Shown: one piece after another, positions 54,063 through 63,123 of the stretch | How positions within the stretch are numbered: the first letter of the stretch is position 1 | Layout of the letters: each line of letters begins with the position of its first letter | DNA from: Atopobium sp. oral taxon 416 | GTDB taxonomy: Bacteria > Actinomycetota > Coriobacteriia > Coriobacteriales > Atopobiaceae | Direction of reading: 5' to 3' | Assembly (NCBI RefSeq): GCF_018128285.1 | Contig: NZ_CP072380.1 | Span: 1,922,001 to 1,986,000 of the forward strand | DNA: 64,000 nt | Notes under the pieces: model-generated | Seen by the model: the letters and a program-made list of their open reading frames with translations, nothing else | What the model was told of the DNA's origin: nothing | The model's database searches: none | Translations under genes and position numbers: made by a program

Positions 54063-55241
54063 ATGGAAACCTATAACTTCTTTGATCCCGTCGATGTCCA
54101 TTTTGGCCCGGGTCAGCTCAAGAATCTGCACACCTTTGACCTTCCCGGCAAGAAGGCGATGATCGTCACCTCCAACGGCAAGTCCACGATCACCAACGGC
54201 TCTCTAGCTACCACCAAATCCGAGCTCGATAAGGCCGGCGTTGAGTATGCTGTCTTCAACAAGGTTTCTGCGAACCCGCTGAAGGAGACCGTCGAGGAAG
54301 GCGCACAGTTTGCCTGTGACAACAACTGCGACTTTGTGATCGCGCTCGGCGGCGGCTCCGTGATGGATGCAGCCAAGAACATGGCAATGCTCGCGCCACA
54401 GGACACCAACGATCTGTGGGACTTCGTCTTCACCGAGCATGGCAAAGGCCAGGTACCGCAGAAGCCGTCTCTGCCGTGGGTCGCCATCACCACCTCCGCG
54501 GGCACCGGCTCTGAGGTCGATACCGTAGGCGTTGTCACCAACACCAAGACCGACGAGAAGATCGGTGTCGGTGGCTTCCCCGATATGTGGGCGAAGTTTG
54601 CAATCGTCGACCCTGAGCTCATGACCACCGTACCGCCTAAGTTCACCGCCTATCAGGGCTTCGATGCGCTGTTCCACAGCCTTGAGGGCTATATCGCCAA
54701 CACCCACAACATTATGGGCGACATGGTCGAGCGTGCCGCGATTGAGAACATCGGCCGCTATCTGCCGCGTGCGATCAAAGATGGCAACAATATGGAAGCC
54801 AGAGCTGGCATGGCCTTCGCCAACACGATGTCCGGCTACTCCATGGTCGTTTCCTCCTGCACCTCTGAGCACTCGATGGAGCACGCGATGAGCGCCTACC
54901 ATACGCAGCTCCCCCATGGTGCCGGCCTGATCATGATCTCTGTGGCGTACTTCCAGTACTGGATCAACCGCGGTATCGAGCCTGACCGCTTCGTGGACAT
55001 GGCAAAGTTCCTGGGTAAGACCGACGCAACCAAGCCTCAGGACTTTATTGTCGCTCTCAAAGACCTCCAGAAGGCCTGTGGCGTTGATAACCTCAAGATG
55101 TCCGATTACGGTATCCAGAAGGACGAAGCCAGAAAGTTCGCGAAGAACGCAATGACCGCTATGGGTATGCTCTTCAAGGCAGACCCAGCAGAGATGTCTG
55201 AGGACGATTGCACCAAGATCTACAAAGAGGCTTACAAATAA
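54063..55241 (+). CDS. iron-containing alcohol dehydrogenase
   Basis: Group III (Fe/Zn-type) NAD(P)H-dependent alcohol dehydrogenase, for fermentation or aldehyde detoxification; butanol-dehydrogenase-like. Seen: 392 residues; GGGSVMDAAKNMA for dinucleotide binding, the TSAGTGSEV motif, and metal-ligand histidines in QGFDALFHSLEGY and SEHSMEHAMSAYHTQLPHGAG. ATG 54063 lies after AAGGATCGCGGT; the frame stays open to 54024. It is followed by a strong terminator, so it is a single-gene unit. Substrate not decidable. Confidence 0.94.
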   Translation: METYNFFDPVDVHFGPGQLKNLHTFDLPGKKAMIVTSNGKSTITNGSLATTKSELDKAGVEYAVFNKVSANPLKETVEEGAQFACDNNCDFVIALGGGSVMDAAKNMAMLAPQDTNDLWDFVFTEHGKGQVPQKPSLPWVAITTSAGTGSEVDTVGVVTNTKTDEKIGVGGFPDMWAKFAIVDPELMTTVPPKFTAYQGFDALFHSLEGYIANTHNIMGDMVERAAIENIGRYLPRAIKDGNNMEARAGMAFANTMSGYSMVVSSCTSEHSMEHAMSAYHTQLPHGAGLIMISVAYFQYWINRGIEPDRFVDMAKFLGKTDATKPQDFIVALKDLQKACGVDNLKMSDYGIQKDEARKFAKNAMTAMGMLFKADPAEMSEDDCTKIYKEAYK

Positions 55242-55276
55242 GCGTTGAGTCTCGCTAGACCCTAAGCATTGACGAT

Positions 55277-55312
55277 ATGCTTGCCTGATCATACGGTCAG
55301 GCAAGCATTTTT
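55277..55312 (+). terminator. terminator after the alcohol dehydrogenase gene
   Basis: TGCTTGCCTGA and TCAGGCAAGCA form an 11-pair perfect stem around TCATACGG, followed by TTTTTG: a textbook intrinsic terminator. Confidence 0.95.
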
Positions 55313-55354
55313 GTTAGCTCTATCAGTGTACGGAGAATGTATCCGGTTAGGCTC

Positions 55355-55925
55355 TTAGAGCGTCTCCTCTTGCTTCATGGTTACCCGCATCAGCGGCTCC
55401 CCTGCCTTTACAACGGAGTGTTCCTCATCGAGGATCTCAAAGTCCACCACATTCTCGATCACCTCAACCTCACTCCAGTTGGTCACAACCACAAGGGTCG
55501 TATCTTTATAGTCCTAGTCCACATCCAGGGCCTTATCGTCGTCGAAGATCACAAGCGGCTGGCCGGCTTTCACACGCTCCCCTGCCTTCACAGAGTGGGT
55601 GGACCCTTTACCTTCTATCTTGACCGTGTCGATCCCCATATGTATTAGGATCTCGGTCCCCTCGTCGGTCGTCGATACCGATCGCACAATTGGTCATCGT
55701 TGTGATTTCTACGAGCCCGTCACAGGGGACATAGACAAGCTCCGTGGCCGGTTTCAGTGCAAGGCCCTTACCCGTATAGAGCCCGAAGTCCTCTACGCTC
55801 TCTTTCAGGACCGCACCAAAGATCAGGGCGTAGATATAGGAGGGTCTGTAGGGATAGGTGAGGCTCGCCGGCACCGTAGCGCAGTATTTTGGGTGAGCGG
55901 TCAAGCAGCTGATGAGATTCATAGG
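55355..55925 (-). pseudogene. PTS glucose-type EIIA domain, broken
   Basis: Minus-strand pieces: GKGLALKPATELVYVPCDGLVEI, TNCAIGI, and in the next frame EILIHMGIDTVKIEGKGSTHSV, where the histidine is the phosphorylation site, then KAGERVKAGQPLVIFDDDKALDVD, a stop, and KDTTLVVVTNWSEVEVIENVV to the end. This is the full EIIA-Glc fold (crr type). At least one shift near 55640 and an in-frame TAG at about 55517 break it. Upstream of it nothing of an EIIBC permease is readable. Confidence 0.8.
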
Positions 55926-56020
55926 CTGATCCTTATCTCCCGTTTTGTTAGGCCTGCTTTTCAGTATGCTAAATAAGGATTCAGCCGCTCACCTGATCAG
56001 ACACCTGCACAGAAAGTGCC

Positions 56021-57250
56021 TTATTTCTTGGTCTTGACATTACTCTTTTTCGGCTTCAGCGTATTGGGGTTGATCGAGATGCCACCTGCAGAAGGTCTGC
56101 CAAACCGCGGCCTATAGTTACCGTTCTTCACTCTGCGCTTGAAGGCATTCCAGCGGTGGTTGATCGAGTCCGGGTTGTCCGATCTGAGCGTCATGAGTGG
56201 CATCGCTGCCAGGACCGGCAGGAAGTACTCCACCGCACGCCACACGACGTAGCCGGCGGCGACATTTGAATCCCCGAACATCGCACCGAAGAGCACCGCA
56301 AAGCCGCCCTCTGCGCCGCCGGTACCGCCCGGAAGTGGGATCGCGGAGGTCAGAAGCTCGAGGATGGAGCCTGCGGTGAGGCAAGTTAAGAGGTCCGCCT
56401 CCTGCCCGAAGGCGTGCAGAACGTACCAGGGAAGCGCATAGAGGCAGGAGAGCTGCAGTAGCGTGACCACCATGGTCAGCACCATCTCCCCCACATTGGA
56501 GGAGGCGCTCCTAAAACCGGTGGAAAAGCGGCCGACCTGGACCGTGACGATCTCGGTCCAGCGTTCGTCGTGCTCGGGTTTGAGCCACTTGCGTCTGCGC
56601 AGGAACCTTAAGATTGCAAGCCCTGCCTTGGTCACCACTTTGGGAAACATGCATACCAGGATCAGCACGGTACACTCGATCACCTTAAAGCCGAAGAGCA
56701 GCAGCGCCACCAACCAGGCCGCATCCGCATAGGTGTTCACAAACCACTGCCCGCGGAAGAGCAACATCAGCGCCGCGAAGACGCCTTCGCCCGCCTCATA
56801 GATCACAAAGCGGGTATACTGCACCGCGCCTGCGTCGCCCATGGAGAGCCCGGAGCGCATCAAACGGTAGATCTGCGCTGGGGCGCCACCTGCCCCGTTC
56901 GGGGTCAAGTTTGAGAAGAAGAGGCCGGTGGCCTCGACGCTCATCAGGTCCCGCACACCCAGCGGGCACTTGGGATCTTTGATAACAGAGATTACATAGG
57001 CGAGAACGCCGAAGATGTAGTAAACCACATAGGACATACAGGCCGCGATGACCCAGCTGGTATCAAGCGAGCCCATCGCGTCCACAAAGCTCTGGTATTG
57101 GCCTGAGAGGACGAGGTAGATGATGTAGACGATCGCAACGATAGCAAGAAAGACCGCTGAGCGCCTAACTGAGGATATACGCTCGCGATTGCTGTTTTCC
57201 GCTTCAGCTTGGGCAGAAAGCTTTTTCTTCTTGTTGGGATTGGTCGCCAC
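56021..57250 (-). CDS. lysylphosphatidylglycerol synthase flippase-like (YbhN/UPF0104) membrane protein
   Basis: Integral membrane protein of the LPG_synthase_TM (UPF0104) family, related to the flippase half of MprF but without the synthase domain; proposed lipid or glycolipid translocases. Seen: 409 residues, about eight spans, the family block VEATGLFFSNLTPNGAGGAPAQIYRLMRSG, and SAIPLPGGTGGAEGGFAVLFG late in the protein. Basic N- and C-termini. It could be linked with the glycosyltransferase 1.8 kb away, but a broken recQ lies between them. Cargo unknown. Confidence 0.87.
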   Translation of the reverse strand: MATNPNKKKKLSAQAEAENSNRERISSVRRSAVFLAIVAIVYIIYLVLSGQYQSFVDAMGSLDTSWVIAACMSYVVYYIFGVLAYVISVIKDPKCPLGVRDLMSVEATGLFFSNLTPNGAGGAPAQIYRLMRSGLSMGDAGAVQYTRFVIYEAGEGVFAALMLLFRGQWFVNTYADAAWLVALLLFGFKVIECTVLILVCMFPKVVTKAGLAILRFLRRRKWLKPEHDERWTEIVTVQVGRFSTGFRSASSNVGEMVLTMVVTLLQLSCLYALPWYVLHAFGQEADLLTCLTAGSILELLTSAIPLPGGTGGAEGGFAVLFGAMFGDSNVAAGYVVWRAVEYFLPVLAAMPLMTLRSDNPDSINHRWNAFKRRVKNGNYRPRFGRPSAGGISINPNTLKPKKSNVKTKK

Positions 57251-57305
57251 GTCACACTCCTCTCAGAAACTTTTCCCCTACACTACCTCTCTATTGTTGC
57301 GCAAC

Positions 57306-58909
57306 TTAACGCTGATGCATGTCCCAACGTGCCAGTTCCTTCAAGAATTCGTTGCCGTACCGAGCCGATTCGATATTGCCGGCGCCCGGGATGCCTAAAA
57401 ACCCACGCTTCGTGTGGACGCTGTCTGCATAACCTGCTGTGCGAGATGCGCCCGGGATGCCTAAAAACCCACGCTTCGTGTGGGGACGCTTCTTCACCAT
57501 CGCTCTCAAGATCGCATCGGAGAAGACTATGTAGGGTACCACGCCCTGCTTGCGCACCAACCGCATCCTCAGTACCCTGAGCGCCTCAAAGAGTTCCTCG
57601 CTGTCACGACCGACTCTTCTTGTGGTTTTCTTCGCACGCGTCTTCGGATTGACACGATGAGCGCGTGCCCGTGGGGTTGCCGCAAGCTTCGGAGCACAAG
57701 CAGCGGTGGTTGTTGCCGGTGAGGTCTGCCTGAGGATCCCCGAAATAGGCCAGAATCCGCTCACACAGGCAGAGCGTTGATTCAGTATAGTCGAGCATCG
57801 AATCTAAAAGCACGCGGCGATAGCGGAGGGGGTGAAAGTCAGCCGCTGAGACCTCCGGAGCCCGTTTAGTGTGGTCAATCATAAAGTTACAGGAGCTCAA
57901 GTCTTTTTCATTCCACAGGAAGATACAGTCGGAGCGTTTCCCATTGCGTCCCGCTCTCCCTGCTCCCTGATAGTAACTCCTCAAGCGAGAGGGGCAATCC
58001 GAGGTTGATCACATAGCGGACATCCGACTTATCGATTCCTATCCCAAAGGCGTTTGTGGCCACAATGACCTTCGCCTCATCGTTTCTAAAGGCACGCCGT
58101 GCGGCAGCACGGTCCTGCACCGGCATTCCGGCAGGTAGCTCACCGCTGAAGAGCCTGCTTCGATCAGCACCACCCCATCAGTTCTTCTCCGTATCCTCGT
58201 ATAGATAATTCCGCTCTCCTCCGCATAGGGGGGGCAATACGCCCGGATATAGTTCCCGGCCGCCTCTCGGCTCACTTTCTTCGAGATAAAGATCAGGTTC
58301 TCCCGGTCAAAGTCGGTCACCACCCGTTTGGGTCTGTGAGGCCCCAGGAGCTTTACGATGTCCCCCTGCACACCCGTGGGGTCGCCGTGGCGATCAACGC
58401 CACGCAGATCGGACGGTACGATAAAGTATCCACAAAGCCTTTATGTGGCGATAAGCGGGGCGGAAGTCCTGCTCCCACTGACTTTACGCAGTGCGCTTCA
58501 TCCACGGCCACAAGCGGCAGATTCAATTGCTGTGCGAGGCACACAAAGGTCGAATCATTGAACCGTTCCGGCGCGATGTACATGATGTCGTACCTACCGT
58601 CCAGGGCCCGCTGCATCACGATGCGCTGCTAGCGGGGATTCAAGGTACTGTCGAGGCGGGAGCCACGGATCCCGGCTTGCTTGAGGGAGTGCACCTGATC
58701 CGACGTCAGGGACAGAAGCGTGAGACCACAAGGCTGAGTCCCGGAAACATACAGGCTAGGATCTGATAGCAGAGCGACTTCACAGCTCCCGTAGGCATCA
58801 CTGCCGGCACATCCTTTCCTGCAAAGATCGCCCGGATGACCTGCTCCTGTCCCTTTCTGAAACTGAGGTAGCCAAGGTGGTCCTTCAGAATCTCCAGTGT
58901 TTGCTTCAT
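57306..58909 (-). pseudogene. ATP-dependent helicase RecQ, broken
   Basis: Minus-strand pieces give the complete RecQ order: start MKQTLEILKDHLGYLSFRKG at 58909, motif I degenerate (VMPTGAVKSLCYQ instead of TGxGKS), PERFNDSTFVCLAQQLNLPL with motif II VDEAHCVKSVGA, ATATP, FDRENLIF, ATNAFGIGIDKSDVRYV, YYQGAGRAGRNGKRSDC, zinc-binding cysteines, and a C-terminal HRDC part. At least four frame changes. The HRDC region has a 66-base in-frame partial duplication. DNA repair by RecQ is apparently lost here. Confidence 0.85.
57383..57483 (-). repeat. 34-base direct repeat with 66-base period in the recQ remnant
   Basis: CCGGGATGCCTAAAAACC and the following 16 bases occur at about 57385 and 57451, coding HTKRGFLGIPGA twice, 22 codons apart. 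A duplication of that length in a coding part kept in frame; it probably arose by slippage or unequal exchange. Confidence 0.8.
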
Positions 58910-59015
58910 AGAATCGGTGTCTGACACGTATGTCCCGCTTTCATACCGCAGATCAACGTATTTAGCACAGCAGTGTGTACAATACAAACCGTGAACCTTA
59001 CCCGGGAGATGCCCT

Positions 59016-60380
59016 ATGCCACAACCACATGTTTCCGTCATAGTCCCCGTCTACAACGCGCATAAGACTTTGATGCGCTGCGTCGACTCGATTCTCACAC
59101 AGGAATACCGTGACCTCGAACTCATACTCGTCGACGACGGCTCAACCGATGACTCAGGGGAGCTCTGCGACGCGGTCACGGAGCGCGATAAGCGCGTACA
59201 TGTGATCCACAAACCTAACTCCGGAGTCTCCGACTCCCGCAACAGAGGGATGAAGGCGGCAGCCGGTACCTACATCCAGTTCGTCGATGCAGATGACTGG
59301 ATCACGCCTGATGCCACCAAGCTCTTGGTGCGCAGCATCGAGGAATACCCAGTTGATATGGCGATCGCGGACTTCTACCGAGTCGTGAACACCCGGGTCG
59401 CACGGAAGAGCGACATCGATACCGATACCGTAATTACCCGTGAGCAGTACGCGGACCTGATGATGGAGAGCCCCTCGGATTTCTACTGGGGCGTGCTCTG
59501 GAACAAGCTCTACAAGCACTCGATCATCGAGCAGCACTCCATCCGTATGGACCCCTCGATCTCTTGGTGTGAGGACTTCATCTTCAACATGGAGTATGTC
59601 CTGCACACGAAGACCATCTATCCGCTGCATGTAGCGATCTACTACTACGAGAAGAGCAAGAGCTCACTCTCCTCCCAAGGCGTGAACCTCGCCAACACGA
59701 TCCGCATGAAACTCAACGTAATCGAATACTACAAGAACTTCTTCCAGCAGATCATGGGTGAGGAGGACTACGAAGCCCGCCGCCCTGATATCTATCGCTT
59801 CTACATTGACTCCGCAAGCGATGGCGGGGTACTCCCCCGGCCCCTAAGCGCCAAGCTCGGGACCGAACGGATCACGGTCGATGTAAACCCTAACCTCACG
59901 ATCAACGCGCAATCAGAACTCTTCTTGACCAATCGTTTGCTTGACCGCTACCTCGATACCACCGCGGAAGAACACGATCTGGATTTGATCGATGCGCGGG
60001 TTCTGCTCTATCTGAGGGACTGCCCCTACCCTAAGACCGTCCACGAGATCAGTGAGTACTGCGGCAAGACCACCGGTCAGGTGACGCGTTCCATCCAAAA
60101 GCTCAGAGTCAGAAATATGCTCAAGATTACCACGGAGAAGGAAAAGACCCTTAACAAGAAAGGCAAGAAAGTCACCCAGCGCCGCCAGCGCTTTACTTTG
60201 ACCGATGAGGCGCAACCAGTGATGCAGTCTATCGATCAAGCCTTGCAGGACTTCGACAGCGCACGGTTTGCCGATCTCACCCAAGAGCAGAGAAGCCAAG
60301 CCAAAACAATTGAACACCTGACGGATAGGGCCCTTAGACAGACCTTTCTCCCCCCAGCCGGGGCTTGCCGCATATGGTGA
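59016..60380 (+). CDS. glycosyltransferase family 2 fused to a MarR-like winged-helix domain
   Basis: Seen: 454 residues. N-terminal about 270: GT-A glycosyltransferase (GT2) with VSVIVPVYNAHKTLMRCVDS, DDGSTD (40-45), the NSGVSDSRNRGM block and the metal-binding DADD (91-94), EDFIFNMEY later. C-terminal about 130 (roughly 310-440): MarR-like winged helix, LDLIDARVLLYLRDCP, VHEISEYCGKTTGQVTRSIQKL, a basic wing with TEKEKTLNKKGKKVTQRR, and LTDEAQPVMQSI, finishing FADLTQEQ. No transmembrane span. A sugar transferase and a DNA-binding domain in one chain is unusual. ATG 59016 follows CCGGGAGATGCC. Function unknown. Confidence 0.85.
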   Translation: MPQPHVSVIVPVYNAHKTLMRCVDSILTQEYRDLELILVDDGSTDDSGELCDAVTERDKRVHVIHKPNSGVSDSRNRGMKAAAGTYIQFVDADDWITPDATKLLVRSIEEYPVDMAIADFYRVVNTRVARKSDIDTDTVITREQYADLMMESPSDFYWGVLWNKLYKHSIIEQHSIRMDPSISWCEDFIFNMEYVLHTKTIYPLHVAIYYYEKSKSSLSSQGVNLANTIRMKLNVIEYYKNFFQQIMGEEDYEARRPDIYRFYIDSASDGGVLPRPLSAKLGTERITVDVNPNLTINAQSELFLTNRLLDRYLDTTAEEHDLDLIDARVLLYLRDCPYPKTVHEISEYCGKTTGQVTRSIQKLRVRNMLKITTEKEKTLNKKGKKVTQRRQRFTLTDEAQPVMQSIDQALQDFDSARFADLTQEQRSQAKTIEHLTDRALRQTFLPPAGACRIW

Positions 60381-60477
60381 AAACAGACAGAAACGCTCCT
60401 TTCCGTCACAGCCAATAAGTATTGGGTATCATATCAGCACTTCGATCACGTGCATCCCTAAACCCTAGGACGGCGAC

Positions 60478-61404
60478 ATGGAACTCAGAATCGTGTGTGA
60501 CTCCTCCTCAAACACCTATGAGCTGGAAGGCGCGGACTACCGCTGCGTTCCCCTGACGGTCACGTTGAACGGAGAAGACTACGCAGATGTTGAGGATCTC
60601 AACCTCGATAATTTCTATGCCGCAATGTCACTCTGTAACGGTCCGAGCACCACGAGCTGTCCCAGCCCTTCGATCTGGCTCAAGGCCTACGAGGGGGCAG
60701 ACCGTGTCCTGGCAATCACCTTATCTTCGCGGCTTTCCGGCTCCTACAACACCGCACAGCTGGCGGCCAGCGAGTACACGGAACAGAACTCCGAAGCTGA
60801 GGTAGCGGTGCTTGATTCCCGCTCTGCGGGCGAAGAGCTGGTACTGTTGGCCCAGGAGGCCCAGCGTCTGGCAACCTCTGATGAGGGCTACTCCCTCTCA
60901 CAGATCATCGAGAGGCTCCATGAGTATCGGAAACACACCCATGTGCTCTTCACACTCTCAGACCTCTCCCACCTGGCCCGCAATGGACGCATCAATCCCG
61001 CCTTAGCCCGCTTTGCCCACACCTTGGATATCCACATCCTGGGCACCGGCAACACGGAAGGCATGATCGAGATCCTGAGAAAATGCCGGGGCCAAAAAAA
61101 GGCGCTCAGAGCTGGGATCCGTGAGATACAATTGCACCACTACACTGGCAAGAAGCTCTATATCTCCCACGTACAGAATGAGGCGGGTGCCTACACACTG
61201 GAGCACGCCCTGCGTGAAGTGTGGCCAGAGGCAGATATCACGATCCAGCCCTGCCACGCCTTGTGCTCCTACTACGCGAATCTAGGCGGTCTCATCGTAT
61301 CCTATGTGGACAGTAAGACTGCACCGAAGCACCCGATCGATCAGATGAGCCTCCCGAATCTCCCCATCAATCCGCTCCACTTGATGAAAGACGACAGCGA
61401 GTAG
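60478..61404 (+). CDS. DegV family fatty-acid-binding protein
   Basis: DegV proteins bind long-chain fatty acids and supply FakA kinase. Seen: 308 residues; start IVCDSSSNTYEL (the DSSSD/N motif), the block RVLAITLSSRLSGSYNTAQLA, and LSDLSHLARNGRI, the fatty-acid-binding GR motif. No fakA is nearby. It follows the glycosyltransferase gene by about 100 bases and may be in the same transcript. An intrinsic terminator follows. Confidence 0.9.
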   Translation: MELRIVCDSSSNTYELEGADYRCVPLTVTLNGEDYADVEDLNLDNFYAAMSLCNGPSTTSCPSPSIWLKAYEGADRVLAITLSSRLSGSYNTAQLAASEYTEQNSEAEVAVLDSRSAGEELVLLAQEAQRLATSDEGYSLSQIIERLHEYRKHTHVLFTLSDLSHLARNGRINPALARFAHTLDIHILGTGNTEGMIEILRKCRGQKKALRAGIREIQLHHYTGKKLYISHVQNEAGAYTLEHALREVWPEADITIQPCHALCSYYANLGGLIVSYVDSKTAPKHPIDQMSLPNLPINPLHLMKDDSE

Positions 61405-61439
61405 CTGCCTTTCTATGTGCGCTTCGCTCCTTTGATAAC

Positions 61440-61490
61440 ACGATGCTCCGTACGACGCTAAAACACGTTGTGCGGAGTATTTTCATATTG
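61440..61490 (+). terminator. terminator after degV
   Basis: GATGCTCCGTACGACG and CGTTGTGCGGAGTAT pair (one mismatch and G-U pairs) around CTAAAACA, followed by TTTTCAT. Confidence 0.7.
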
Positions 61491-62200
61491 TCTATGTACT
61501 GCTCGGTAAGGGACTACTGATTATTGCACTGAAATAAGCCCACTCTAACAGTCTAGATAATGAGTGATGGTGTACCTACGTCGAGCTGCGAAGGCTTGCA
61601 TCGGCCATCATCATAGAGTGAACCACTCCTGCAGTTTCAGGCCACCTATCACGGGCTTGGTTAACCCAAAAGAGCTAGATCTACCAGTTAAGGTAGCTTT
61701 TGCATGTTGGCCTTGGGTATGCCCGTGAAGCGCTAGATTCACCCGTTACCTGATATGTAGCTCTTCCTGTCAAGAGGCATGACAGCCCCATCCCAGATTT
61801 CTCCGGGCTGGGACTATCTTCTATATCGTCCTTCGGAAGCCCTGTGCCTTTATAGCGTATCTGATTCAACGCACGACTGCGACTCTGATATCCGCGCGTT
61901 GGGTAGCGCACTGTGATACTTTCGGCTGAGGAGTTCCGCGCATCTAGACGATATGACCCAAACCTATGAACAAGGGAGGGCTTGCCGCCTGAGTTGAAGC
62001 AGGGCCTCTCAAGGACCAGAATGATTGCTGCTGCAGCAACGAGAACCGGAAGGCCCCTATGGACAAGACTACCATCAGCACGGCAGGCATGGGGACGGCA
62101 TTTAGGATCGACAGCCATTCGAGGACGACGATGCTGTGCGCCCTCATCCTTAAGACGGGAGAGACTGCGCTCCTTCCGCAACAACCCGTAGTCTGACATC
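61491..62200. other. region without a recognisable gene
   Basis: About 700 bases between the degV terminator and the IS110-like remnant. Minus-strand pieces such as RFSLLQQQSFWSLRGPASTQ look coding-like but match no family that I can name; many stops interrupt every frame. Probably eroded coding DNA or mobile-element flank. Confidence 0.35.
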
Positions 62201-62995
62201 AGGGCATGGATGGCGCAGGAGTGCTTCTGAAAGCCTGCCATCGACGTCTTGCGAGGCAGGCTGCACGGGCTTTGTCCCTGCACGGATGCTCAACGACCAA
62301 GGATGTAAAGGTCGTGCCCATAGCGCCCTCAAGGATGTCCACCTGCTGGCCTACTCCCGCACGAGGAAAAACGACAGGAACGACTCCATGAGGTTCGCAA
62401 GGCATGGCAGATGCAGACAAGCTCCACAGGGTGTGGGTACCCACCAAGGAGATAGCAAGGCTAAAGGGACGCGGTGTGTGCCCTCGGTGACCTTAAGGCA
62501 GCAGAAGAAGGTACACCAGCGCGTGCCCGACCTGCTTGCCGCCACGGGATTGTCTGGGAGGAGAGGACGCCCGCAGACAGGCAAAAAGAAGCTTTAGGGA
62601 GTCGACTTCTGGGCATGGCTGCGTGCCTGCGCCCTTGTCAATCCAGGATCGCAAGCGACGCTTCTTGCCGACATTCGGGCTGCGAAGTCCACAGACGAGC
62701 AGTACGGCGCGATGATGGAGAGGGTGCATCCCCTTGCATCCACGTGCACGCTCGCCCCTGCCCGCGAGGCGCTCCTATGCCTTAAGGGCGTCGGCTTCAG
62801 GTGCGCCTTTACCTTCTGCGCAAAGATGTGTGACTTCTCCAGGCTCTGTTCGGGGAGGAGGGTCACATCCTGGCTGGGGCTCGCTCCCGTCGCAATCGTC
62901 AAGCGCCGACTCCCGCAAGCTGACTGGTATATCCAAGTGCGGCCCCAGGCTGCTAGGGAAACGATGATTAATTCGCCTCGATGAGACCAGTGGGG
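62200..62995 (+). pseudogene. IS110-family transposase, broken
   Basis: Plus-strand pieces: ALKDVHLLAYSRTRKNDRNDSMRFAR (DEDD-type core with DRND), RHGIVWEERTP, and the C-terminal LKGVGFRCAFTFCAKMCDFSRLCSGRRVTSWLGLAPV followed by RLPQADWYIQVRPQAARETM. These are the KDxxLLAYSRTRKNDRNDS and GVGFxTAxxF...GRxxxxxLGLxP patterns of IS110 DEDD transposases. Several shifts and stops. The first part is not readable. Confidence 0.75.
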
Positions 62996-63123
62996 CCGCA
63001 CGCTGTATGACATCGGCTCAAAATGTCTCGAACTATGCAGTGCCCATACCCACATAAATGCCTATCTGCCTGCGGATATGTTATAATTACAGCAACGTAT
63101 TCCAGCATATCCAAAAGGCAGAT

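Noticed and set aside
57383-57483. CRISPR-like direct repeats
   Set aside because: Only two copies, coding in the recQ remnant and in frame; a simple duplication explains them.
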